This document shows positions 18,637-25,927 of a stretch of 64,000 nucleotides of DNA, one piece after another. Source of the DNA: Planctomycetota bacterium. Lineage in GTDB: Bacteria; Planctomycetota; PLA2; JAEUHO01. Under the pieces are notes generated by a model. That model did no database searches and had not been told where the DNA came from. It saw only the letters and a program-made list of their open reading frames with translations. Each line of letters begins with the position of its first letter. Position 1 is the first letter of the stretch. The DNA lies in the NCBI GenBank assembly GCA_020631815.1, contig JACKGW010000014.1, forward strand, positions 1 through 64,000, in the 5' to 3' direction. Both the position numbers and the translations under genes were made by a program.

Positions 18637-20403
18637 TCAGGCCATCGGAACGTCCGACACGTCCCCTCGGCGTACCCGGACGCGCGAGTCGGCCACTTCG
18701 AGCCGCAGATCGCAGGACTCCAGCGTGGAGAGACGGTGCGCGATCATCAGCGTCGTGCGCCCCGTCATCAGGCGCTCCAGCGCGTCCAGCACCTCGGCCT
18801 CGGTGCCGGTGTCCAGCGCGCTGGTCGGCTCGTCGAGGATCAGGATGGGGGCGTCCCGGAGGAAGGCCCTGGCCAGCGCCAAGCGCTGGCGCTCGCCTCC
18901 GGACAGGCCGCCGCCCCCCTCGCCGAGCGCGGTGTCGAAGCCCTGCGGAAGGGCTTGGATGAAGGGGAGCGCGGCCGCCTGCCGGGCCGCCTCCTCGATC
19001 TCGCGGCGCGAGGCCCCTGGCCGGCCGTAGGCGATGTTCTCGGCCACGGAGGCCCGGAAGAGGATCGAGTCCTGGAGGACCATCGAGAGCTGCGCGCGCA
19101 GGTCTTTGAGTCGAAAGTCCCTAATGTCGGTGCCGTCCAGGAGCACGCGGCCCTGCTGGGGCTCGTGGAAGCGGGGGAGCAGCCCGAGCAGCGTGCTCTT
19201 GCCAGACCCGGTCGGGCCCGCGATCCCCACGCGGGACCCGGGGGGAATCGTCACGTCGACGTCGATGAGGACCGGGCGCGCCGGGTCGTAGCCGAAGGTC
19301 ACGTGCTCGAAGCGGATCTCGCCGCGGGCCCTCTCGAGCGGCAGGGCGTCCGGCTTCTCGGGGGCCTCGGGGGCCTCGTCGAGCACACGGTAGACCCGCT
19401 CGGCGCTGGCCAGCGCCCCCTGCAGGGCGGCCAAGCGCGTCCCCACCTCGCGCAGCGGCTCGAAGAGCTGGGAGAGGTACGTGAACACCATCAGCAGCTC
19501 GCCCAGCGTGAGCTGGCCGCTCTGCACGTGGCGAGCGCCGACCCAGAGGATGGCCGCAGCGCCGACGCCGGTGATCACGCCGACGAGGATGTCGAACAGC
19601 CCGTGCACCCACACGGCGCGCATGGCCGACTGCACGTGCTGCTCACCGCGGTCGCGGTAGCGGGCACTCTCGCGGGCTTCCTGGCCGAACGCCTTCACGA
19701 CGCGCAGTGCCCCGAGCGTCTCGGAGACCACGCCGAGCGCATCGCTCTCCCGCTGGCGCACCTCGGCCCAGCGGCGGCGCAGGCGTCCGCGGAACAGCTC
19801 GGTGAGCCCGAACAGCGCGGGCCCGCCGGCAATCGCGATCCAGGCCAACGTCGCGTCGAGGCGACCGACGGCCACGAGCAGGACCGCGACCTTGACCAAC
19901 GCCGTGGCAAACGGGATGACGCCTTCGACGGCCACGGACTGGATCGAGCCGGCGTCGAACTGCAGCCGATAGATCGAGTCCGCTGCGCCGGCTCTGTGGT
20001 GGTAGCCGAGCGACAGACGCTGGAGGTGGTCGAAGAGCCGCGCTCGGAAGGCCAGCACGAGACGCTGGCCGACCTTGGTGCGCAGCAGCCAGGCCCCCAG
20101 CTGCTGCACCTGCATGAGCAACGCGATCAGCAGGACGGCGCCGACGGCCGCGACCAGCAACGAGTCGGCGCTGCCCTGCCAGGCGTCGGGAATCACGCGC
20201 GCGAGCGCGTCGGGCAGCGGCTTGTCCCCCAGGACGTGGTCCACGACGATCTTGACGGGGATCGGGAACAGCAACGCCAGCGGCGCGGCCAGCAGGCTGA
20301 CCACCACGAGCAGCGCAACGCCGCCCCAGAACGGGCGGGCATCAGCGAGCAGGCGCCGGTAGAGCGCGGCGTCGCCGTAGCTGCGGGTGGGGGACGAGGA
20401 CAC
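18637..20403 (-). CDS. ABC transporter, fused permease/ATPase (exporter type)
   Basis: A 588-residue half-transporter that should work as a homodimer in the inner membrane. The first about 310 residues hold six transmembrane helices of the type I exporter fold. The ATPase part has Walker A GPTGSGKST (about residue 393), signature LSGGERQRLALARAF, Walker B ILILDEPTSALD and the H-loop IAHRLST. It resembles lipid or multidrug exporters (MsbA type), but the substrate cannot be read from the sequence. It lies 53 nt downstream of the 185-residue protein gene at 20457 and may be co-transcribed with it. Confidence 0.92.
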   Translation of the reverse strand: MSSSPTRSYGDAALYRRLLADARPFWGGVALLVVVSLLAAPLALLFPIPVKIVVDHVLGDKPLPDALARVIPDAWQGSADSLLVAAVGAVLLIALLMQVQQLGAWLLRTKVGQRLVLAFRARLFDHLQRLSLGYHHRAGAADSIYRLQFDAGSIQSVAVEGVIPFATALVKVAVLLVAVGRLDATLAWIAIAGGPALFGLTELFRGRLRRRWAEVRQRESDALGVVSETLGALRVVKAFGQEARESARYRDRGEQHVQSAMRAVWVHGLFDILVGVITGVGAAAILWVGARHVQSGQLTLGELLMVFTYLSQLFEPLREVGTRLAALQGALASAERVYRVLDEAPEAPEKPDALPLERARGEIRFEHVTFGYDPARPVLIDVDVTIPPGSRVGIAGPTGSGKSTLLGLLPRFHEPQQGRVLLDGTDIRDFRLKDLRAQLSMVLQDSILFRASVAENIAYGRPGASRREIEEAARQAAALPFIQALPQGFDTALGEGGGGLSGGERQRLALARAFLRDAPILILDEPTSALDTGTEAEVLDALERLMTGRTTLMIAHRLSTLESCDLRLEVADSRVRVRRGDVSDVPMA

Positions 20404-20456
20404 GCCGGGACGCTACCCGAAGGGCGCGCGTCGCGGCGTGTCCGTTCGGTCTGGCA

Positions 20457-21014
20457 TCACCGTGAGGACGGGCGAAGAGCGGGCGCGCTCTCCGCGTGAA
20501 GGACCTCGCGATGAGGAGGCACGGGCGGGTTCAGCGTGACGGGAGCCGGCCCAGGTAGCGGCAAGCGAACCTCGCCCTCGCGCAGGGGCGGCCGCGGAAG
20601 CACCTCGGAGGCCGGGCGCCACACGGCCTTGGCGACATCGCCGCCGGGCGGAGCCAGCGAGACCACGCCCGTCCGGCGATCGAGGCGTCCTCGCCACACG
20701 ACGCGCATCTCCTGGCCCTCGGGCAGGAAGCGACCTTGCTGCTCCACGACGAACGCCAGCACGGGGGCCGTGGCCGGCGTCGGGGCGACCGGCCGATACT
20801 GGAACCGGTCTTCGTCCCAGCGCGAGACGGCGCGGCTGAACATGCGCCGCTCCAGGCCTCGCTCGCGGAGCGGCTCGATCACCTGCTCGCGGATGCGAAC
20901 GTCATCGAGCGTCGCATCGGGCGGTGTAGGCCGCGTGGGCGGCGGCATGACCAAGTGGGCGGTGACGACGGCCGAGGCCACGCCTCCGGCAATCCAAGAC
21001 AACAACGCACTCAT
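20457..21014 (-). CDS. Small membrane-anchored hypothetical protein
   Basis: A 185-residue protein with one N-terminal hydrophobic helix (ALLSWIAGGVASAVVTAHLVM). The soluble remainder is rich in Arg, Pro and Val and ends in a Pro-rich tail. I do not recognise a family. The ATG at 21014 overlaps the stop of the DUF2306 gene as ATGA and has GAGGAG 7 nt upstream, so it is translated together with it. The pairing suggests the two proteins act together at the membrane. Confidence 0.65.
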   Translation of the reverse strand: MSALLSWIAGGVASAVVTAHLVMPPPTRPTPPDATLDDVRIREQVIEPLRERGLERRMFSRAVSRWDEDRFQYRPVAPTPATAPVLAFVVEQQGRFLPEGQEMRVVWRGRLDRRTGVVSLAPPGGDVAKAVWRPASEVLPRPPLREGEVRLPLPGPAPVTLNPPVPPHREVLHAESAPALRPSSR

Positions 21015-21712
21015 GAGGGACTCCTCGAGGGCTGGGGGCGGCGCACCGCCCGACCGATGACGAGCTCGGCCACGACGAGATCGAGACCGAACGAGGCCCA
21101 CACGCCGATCACGTAGGCGTGCGGGACGCGCGCGATCTCGAGGGCCACGAAGAGGACGCGGAAGGACAGGGCCGAGGCCGCAAGCGCGTAGCTGCGCACC
21201 ATCCACGCACGATGCGCGACGAAGTCGCGGCGGAGCACCTCACGCAAGCCCAGCGCGGTGGTGCCGAAGAGATAGAGCCCCGTCACGGCGAAGCCGCTCT
21301 GTCCGGCGAAGCCGCCCTTGGCCGTGGGCGCCAGCCAGAGCCCGGTCGGGGCCACGAGCACCAAGACCGACAGCACGTACGTCCAGCCGAGGGCGCGATG
21401 CCAACCCGGATGGCGGCGCAGCAGCTGGCGCGAGAACAGCGGCAGCGCCACGACGAGACAGAGCGCCCCGCCCGCCACGTGGAGGTCGAAGACGGTGCGC
21501 CACACGGGGTCGATCGCGAGAGCACCCTTTTCGTGCAGGAAGGGCATGTCGTCGGCGCCGGCACCGAAGTAGGGCAGCACGTTGGACAGGAGCAGGGCGG
21601 TAAGCCCTCCGACCGCCGCGAAGCCCAGTCCCCTGCCGATCGCCCGGGCGTTGCGGCGTGTGGCGCCGTGAGCCCACGTGCGCGCGTTGCCCGCGAGAGT
21701 TGCCATGGCCAT
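21011..21712 (-). CDS. DUF2306 family membrane protein
   Basis: A 233-residue integral membrane protein with about six helices. It shows the DUF2306 hallmarks: RRHPGWHRALGWTYV in the middle and DFVAHRAWMVRSYAL near the C-terminus. The conserved His and Arg are at the membrane faces; related heme-handling membrane proteins use such His residues, but binding here is unproven. The ATG at 21712 is chosen because GGAGG lies 8 nt upstream; a second in-frame ATG is at 21706. It is divergent from the metallo-beta-lactamase-fold gene across 104 bp. Confidence 0.82.
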   Translation of the reverse strand: MAMATLAGNARTWAHGATRRNARAIGRGLGFAAVGGLTALLLSNVLPYFGAGADDMPFLHEKGALAIDPVWRTVFDLHVAGGALCLVVALPLFSRQLLRRHPGWHRALGWTYVLSVLVLVAPTGLWLAPTAKGGFAGQSGFAVTGLYLFGTTALGLREVLRRDFVAHRAWMVRSYALAASALSFRVLFVALEIARVPHAYVIGVWASFGLDLVVAELVIGRAVRRPQPSRSPS

Positions 21713-21816
21713 GACCAGCGCCTCCGTGCACGAGCAAACGGGGACGACTGGGGGCCGGTCGGCAACCTTCCTGCACGGATCGTGCAACGTTCACGCAACG
21801 GCGGGCGCATACTCGC

Positions 21817-22695
21817 GTGGTGCTCGCCCGCCCCGACGCTCGCTGGTTCACCCCGCCCTTGGCAACCGCCGAGGTCGAGTCCGCATCGCTGGCGCTTCGG
21901 TTCCTGGGCACGGCAGGCTTCACCGTGCGCTGGGCCGGGCGCACGTTGGTGCTCGATCCCTTCCTGTCGCGCCCCGGTGTGATGCGGACCTTGTTCGGTC
22001 GGCTACGACCCGACGCTGCAGCCATCGAACGTCACGTGCCGGACGCCGATGACGTCCTCGTGGGTCACGCGCATCACGACCACGTGCTCGATGCGCCCGA
22101 GCTCTGCCGTCGGACGGGGGCGCGCCTGATCGGCAGCCGCGACGTGGCCCACGTCGCGCAGGCCGCCGGGCTGCCGCGCGAGCAGATGCATGTCGTGAGC
22201 GCCGGCGACACGGTCGCGTGCGGCCCTGTCACCGTGCGTGCGCTGCAATCCCGCCACGGGCGTGTCTACGGGCGCGTGCCCTTTCCGGGTTCGATCCCGG
22301 CGCCGCCTCCGTGGCCTGCGCGCCTGCGACGGTTTCGCCATGGCGAGGTGCTGTCGTGGCATCTGGAAGGGCCGGGCGCCAGCGTGGTGCACGTGGACTC
22401 GGCCGACTACGTCGACGAGGCGCTGGAGGGTGTGCGCGCCGACGTGCTGTGCGCGTGCGCGATCGGCTGGACGTGGCGGCCGAAGTACGTCGAGGGCCTG
22501 ATCGAGCGTCTGCGTCCGCGCTACGTGGTGCCTTGCCACTGGGACTCGTTCTTCGGCCCGGTCGAGCGCGCGGCCCGCGTGCTTCCGTTCTGTCGCCTCG
22601 GCGGATTCCTCGACGCGATCCGCACGCAAGGCTCCACGCCGGTGTTGCTCGAGCCCCTGGCGTGGTGGGCGCCCGCGAGGGGTCTGATCCCGTGA
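21817..22695 (+). CDS. Metallo-beta-lactamase-fold hydrolase (UlaG-like)
   Basis: A 292-residue cytoplasmic hydrolase. The metal motif HxHxDH is present as H84-A-H86-H87-D88-H89. Before it lie LRFLGTAGFTVRWAGRTLVLDPF, typical of UlaG/YtnP-like members, and after it are a VDSADY strand and a C-terminal VVPCHWDSFF motif that supplies further ligands. The substrate is not evident; UlaG-type enzymes act on lactones or phosphoesters. GTG starts at 21817 and 21820 are both possible. The last codons and the stop lie in the first copy of the GGTCTGATCCC repeat, so the final residues GLIP come from that element. Confidence 0.85.
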   Translation: MVLARPDARWFTPPLATAEVESASLALRFLGTAGFTVRWAGRTLVLDPFLSRPGVMRTLFGRLRPDAAAIERHVPDADDVLVGHAHHDHVLDAPELCRRTGARLIGSRDVAHVAQAAGLPREQMHVVSAGDTVACGPVTVRALQSRHGRVYGRVPFPGSIPAPPPWPARLRRFRHGEVLSWHLEGPGASVVHVDSADYVDEALEGVRADVLCACAIGWTWRPKYVEGLIERLRPRYVVPCHWDSFFGPVERAARVLPFCRLGGFLDAIRTQGSTPVLLEPLAWWAPARGLIP

Positions 22696-22828
22696 TGCGG
22701 TGTCGCGGTAGCGACGCCGCGGGCACGGGGTCTGACCCCAAGCGAGTGTCGCAGAGCGAAGGGCGCACTACGGTGTCAGACCCCGTGTCAGTGTCGCTTC
22801 GCTCGCAGACACGGGTTCAGACACCTCC
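22682..22828. repeat. Cluster of GGGGTCTGACCCC-type palindromic repeats
   Basis: Between the convergent hydrolase and DUF2891 genes, four related units occur: GGTCTGATCC (22681-22690), GGGGTCTGACCCC (22747-region, 22727-22739), GGTGTCAGACCCC (22772-22784) and GGGTTCAGACACC (22813-22825). Interspersed are hairpins such as GCGGTGTCGC/GCGACGCCGC (22698-22720) and GAGCGAAG with its inverse CTTCGCTC. The pattern resembles REP-like intergenic palindromes. The outer units supply the stop codons of both flanking genes. Confidence 0.7.
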
Positions 22829-23944
22829 GCGCGCTCCCGCGTCGGTGAGCAGGTACACGGCGAAGGTCGCGAGCCAGTGTTCGCCTTCGTAGTGGCCGCT
22901 GCTGACGTAGGCCAGACCGTGCTCCGCATGACGCTTCGCCGACGCACGGAGGGTCGCGGCGCGCGGGTCGCCGTCGGGTAGCGCGGCGGCGATCCCGTTC
23001 ATGGTCCACGCGCGCGTGAGGTCGAGCCCCGCCAAGTGGACCAGATGCCCGTCGGTCACATCGGGCACCTCGACGGGCTCCAGCAGCGGCCCCAGCGCTC
23101 CGCTGGCCAACGAGGGGAAGAAGCCGTCGAGCCACGTCGAGAAGGCCTTCGCATCCAGCACGCGACGCATCAGGTCGGCCTCGTTCAGCCCCGACGAGAA
23201 GAAGTCGAACCCGGACGGCTCGTAGCGCAGCGGGTAGTCGCGGTCGGCGAGGTACCACGCGCGTGCGCGCTCCACCGCAAGGCGTTCCAGCTCGGCGTCG
23301 CCCACGGCGCGCGCGTAGTCGAGGAAGAACGACAACGCGAAGGCCGAGTCGATGTGCAGTCCCGAGCGCAACGGCCAGCGCGAAGCCGGCAGGAAGCCCT
23401 TGGCGAGTCGCACGATCTCCCCTTCGAGGGGCTGGAGCGCCTTCGCCCAGCGGGCCGCACGCGGGTCCTCCCAGGTTCGAAGCTCCTGGGCGAGGCGCAG
23501 GAGCCACGCCCAGCCGTAGGTGCGCTCCCAGGACTTGTTTTCCGGACGGCGGAACCAAGCCGCCTCGACCTCGAGCTTGTCGGGCGTCAGCTGGTGGTCG
23601 AGCAGCTCGACGATGCGCGGCGCGATCGCGGCGTCGGGGTGCAGGCGCAGCAGGCGCACGAGCATCCAGTGCCCATGCACCGCGCTGTGCCAGTCGAAGC
23701 AGCCGAAGAACACCGGGTGGGCCTCGCGCGGTGGCCGCGGGGAGCTGTCGTCCAGGTACACGTGCCCGGTCTTGTTCGGGTACTCGCGCGGGATGCCGGC
23801 CAGCGCCAAGGCCGCGAAGGCCTCCACCTGCTGCGGGGAGAGCGACGAAGCCGGTCGGGGCATGGTGGGCTCCTCGGCGCGGCCCGTGGCCGCGAGCAGC
23901 ACGACGAACGGGACGAGCAGGCAGCGGCGGAGTCTCGTGCGCAT
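22817..23944 (-). CDS. DUF2891 family exported protein
   Basis: A 375-residue protein with a signal peptide (CLLVPFVVLLAATGRA). The mature part matches the DUF2891 family: AFAALALAGIPREYPNK, then PVFFGCFDWHSAVHGHWMLVR, then GFLPASRWPLRSGLHIDSAFAL, with conserved His, Asp and Trp that look like an alpha/alpha-toroid glycosidase-type active site. The reaction is not known. The ATG at 23944 starts 10 nt after the stop of the MtfA gene, so the two are probably one operon. The stop codon lies in a TCTGA of the neighbouring palindromic repeat. Confidence 0.85.
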   Translation of the reverse strand: MRTRLRRCLLVPFVVLLAATGRAEEPTMPRPASSLSPQQVEAFAALALAGIPREYPNKTGHVYLDDSSPRPPREAHPVFFGCFDWHSAVHGHWMLVRLLRLHPDAAIAPRIVELLDHQLTPDKLEVEAAWFRRPENKSWERTYGWAWLLRLAQELRTWEDPRAARWAKALQPLEGEIVRLAKGFLPASRWPLRSGLHIDSAFALSFFLDYARAVGDAELERLAVERARAWYLADRDYPLRYEPSGFDFFSSGLNEADLMRRVLDAKAFSTWLDGFFPSLASGALGPLLEPVEVPDVTDGHLVHLAGLDLTRAWTMNGIAAALPDGDPRAATLRASAKRHAEHGLAYVSSGHYEGEHWLATFAVYLLTDAGARGGV

Positions 23945-23954
23945 GCGCCGGATG

Positions 23955-24725
23955 CTACGCCAGGGCGGCCGCCGGATCCTGGCCGTAGAACGCGGCCAGC
24001 ACCGCGTACAGCTCCGCGTGTCGCGCGGCGAGACCACGGGGGCGGTCGAACAGCTCCTCGCTGACGACGGCGAAGAACTCGCTTGGGTTGGTCGCGCCGT
24101 AGGGGTCCAGGAACGTCTTGGCGCCCCGCGCGACCGCCGCCACGAGGTCGTCGTACTCGCGCTGCATCACGTCGCGCCACCGCACGCGCTCGGCCTCGGT
24201 GGCGAGGTCCGGCGTACCGTCGAACCAGCTGTCCGTGCCCAGGTCCAGCTGGTGGGCGAACTCATGGACCACGACGTCTTGGCCGACGCCGGGTTGCTCC
24301 AAGCTGGCGGCGACCTCGTCCCACGACAGCAGCACGATGCCCTCGTGCCACGCCTCGCCGATGTGCCGAGCGTCGACGTGGACGATGCCCAGCTCGTCGA
24401 CGGGCGGCTGCGACGGTCGGAAGTCGTCCGGTGCGAGGAGCACGGTCCTCACGCGGTCGAAGGCTCCGTCGGGCAGGCCGATGGCCATGCGCGCGGCGCT
24501 TCCGGCCACGGCGAAGCGCATGGCGCGCGTCACCTCCAGGCCGCCGCGACCCTCCCAGTGGATCTCGGCCTCGAGGACGCGGGCGATGTCGCGCCAGCGG
24601 GGCGCGGACGCCTCGGGGATCGGCACGGCGAAGCGCAGGGCCGCCAGCGTCGCCAGGTCGTCCTCGTTCCAGGGCCGAGCGAGCAGGCGGCGGCGACGAC
24701 GGCGACGTAGCCAGGCGAAGAGCAC
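23955..24725 (-). CDS. mtfA: MtfA-type zinc metallopeptidase
   Basis: A 256-residue gluzincin-type peptidase. The zinc motif is H154-E155-F-A-H158 in VVHEFAHQLDL, and the downstream Glu ligand is in NPSEFFAVVSEELF (about residue 215). In Escherichia coli the homologue is an aminopeptidase that binds the glucose regulator Mlc. The GTG at 24725 gives the family's usual N-terminus (LFAWLRRRRRRRLL) and length (265 residues in E. coli). Frames reach further upstream to 24860 but would overlap the KDPG aldolase gene. It is divergent from that sugar-metabolism gene across 68 bp. Confidence 0.88.
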   Translation of the reverse strand: MLFAWLRRRRRRRLLARPWNEDDLATLAALRFAVPIPEASAPRWRDIARVLEAEIHWEGRGGLEVTRAMRFAVAGSAARMAIGLPDGAFDRVRTVLLAPDDFRPSQPPVDELGIVHVDARHIGEAWHEGIVLLSWDEVAASLEQPGVGQDVVVHEFAHQLDLGTDSWFDGTPDLATEAERVRWRDVMQREYDDLVAAVARGAKTFLDPYGATNPSEFFAVVSEELFDRPRGLAARHAELYAVLAAFYGQDPAAALA

Positions 24726-24793
24726 GCGGGCGTCCCCAGGTAGCGTGGTGGGCAGCGCGGGACCACCCCGCCTCGAGGGGGGCATCCTCCGCC

Positions 24794-25435
24794 ATGGGCA
24801 CGCTCGACGCCACGATCGCACGGCTCGGCCAGGCACGCGCCAGCGCCATCGTCCGCACACATGACCACGACCTCGCCCAGCGGGCCTTGGAGGCGGCGGT
24901 CGCCGGGGGGTTCCGTTCCCTCGAGATCACCCTCACCACGCCGGGTGCCCTCGAGCTGATCGGGCACTTCGCGCGCGAACCCGAGCTGCTCGTGGGCGCG
25001 GGCACCGTGCTCGACGTCGATCAAGCCCGTGCCGTCGTAGACGCCGGTGGCCAGTTCCTCGTCTCGCCGGTCGCCGACGCACCCGTCGCGAAGGTCGCAC
25101 GCGAGCTCGACGTTCCGTTGATCGCGGGTGCCAACACGCCGACGGAGCTGCTCGCGGCGCACCGCATGGGTGCGCCGCTGCAGAAGCTCTTCCCCGTCCC
25201 CGCGGGCGGGCCGACATGGCTCAAGGCCGTCCTCGGGCCGCTGCCGTTCTTGCGGGTCGTTCCCACGAACGGCGTCGATGCCGACAACGCACATGCGTGG
25301 TTCGAGGCCGGTGCGTTCGGCGTGGGCTTCGCGGCCGTCCTCTTCACGCCGGAGCTCATGGCGGCGCGGGACGTCGCGGGCATCATGAAGCGGGCGCGCC
25401 ACCTCGTCGCGGCCGTCGCTGCTCAGCCCGGGTAG
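24794..25435 (+). CDS. eda: 2-dehydro-3-deoxyphosphogluconate (KDPG/KHG) aldolase
   Basis: A 213-residue class I aldolase that splits KDPG to pyruvate and glyceraldehyde 3-phosphate (Entner-Doudoroff pathway). Glu44 lies in SLEITLTTP and the Schiff-base Lys131 in LQKLFP. The phosphate loop is VPTNGVDADN, with Asn where many members have Gly (PTGGV). A GAGTGV/GAFGVGFAAVLF-type end is present. The ATG at 24794 is the first Met of the alignable region, although the site ahead of it (TCCTCCGCC) is not a Shine-Dalgarno. No edd gene is adjacent, so it could equally serve hexuronate or galactonate breakdown. Its last 13 nt overlap the end of the convergent DinB gene. Confidence 0.92.
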   Translation: MGTLDATIARLGQARASAIVRTHDHDLAQRALEAAVAGGFRSLEITLTTPGALELIGHFAREPELLVGAGTVLDVDQARAVVDAGGQFLVSPVADAPVAKVARELDVPLIAGANTPTELLAAHRMGAPLQKLFPVPAGGPTWLKAVLGPLPFLRVVPTNGVDADNAHAWFEAGAFGVGFAAVLFTPELMAARDVAGIMKRARHLVAAVAAQPG

Positions 25436-25917
25436 ATCTCCGGCACGACGTCGCCCTGGGCCCGCAGCCAGGCCGAGAGCTGCGCGCGGTGGTGGATCAT
25501 GTGGCTGATGCACGCACGGCGCAGGGCGACGTGCCGCGGCAGCGTCTGCAGCACGACGTCACCCTGGACCAGCGACCACGGCGCCGCCATCGCGGCATCG
25601 TCGAGCCTTGAGGCGCCTGCACGCACGCTGGCGGCGAGCACGTCGAACCGCTCGATCAAAGCCGCCGGCCCGTCGACCGCGTCGCGCTCCGGCGGCGGTC
25701 GGCTCGTCACGTCGAAGCGATCCGCCGCGACGACGGTCTCGAGCCAGTACACGACCTCGACGAGATGGCGGGCCAGCTGGCCGATCGTCCAGGCGTCCGG
25801 GTAGGTGGGGGCGTCCCACAGCGCAGGGCGCAGGCAGCCCAGCACCGCGCGCGTGGCGTCCAGCTCGACGTCGAGGTCGGCGAGCACGGCGCCCGCCACC
25901 GTGAGGGGAGTGGTCAT
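25423..25917 (-). CDS. DinB-like metal-binding four-helix protein
   Basis: A 164-residue protein of the DinB/YfiT fold. The likely metal ligands are the His in LARHLVEVVYW and the pair in SHMIHHRAQLSAWLR. Members act as thiol-dependent transferases or hydrolases or are of unknown function; none can be chosen here. It starts 10 nt after the stop of the molybdopterin oxidoreductase gene in the same direction, so it is probably the last gene of that operon. Its end overlaps the convergent aldolase gene by 13 nt. Confidence 0.85.
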   Translation of the reverse strand: MTTPLTVAGAVLADLDVELDATRAVLGCLRPALWDAPTYPDAWTIGQLARHLVEVVYWLETVVAADRFDVTSRPPPERDAVDGPAALIERFDVLAASVRAGASRLDDAAMAAPWSLVQGDVVLQTLPRHVALRRACISHMIHHRAQLSAWLRAQGDVVPEIYPG

Positions 25918-25927
25918 CAGGCCGAGG

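Noticed and set aside
22682..22828. CRISPR array at the GGGGTCTGACCCC repeats
   Set aside because: Units are short, degenerate, in both orientations and without regular spacers.
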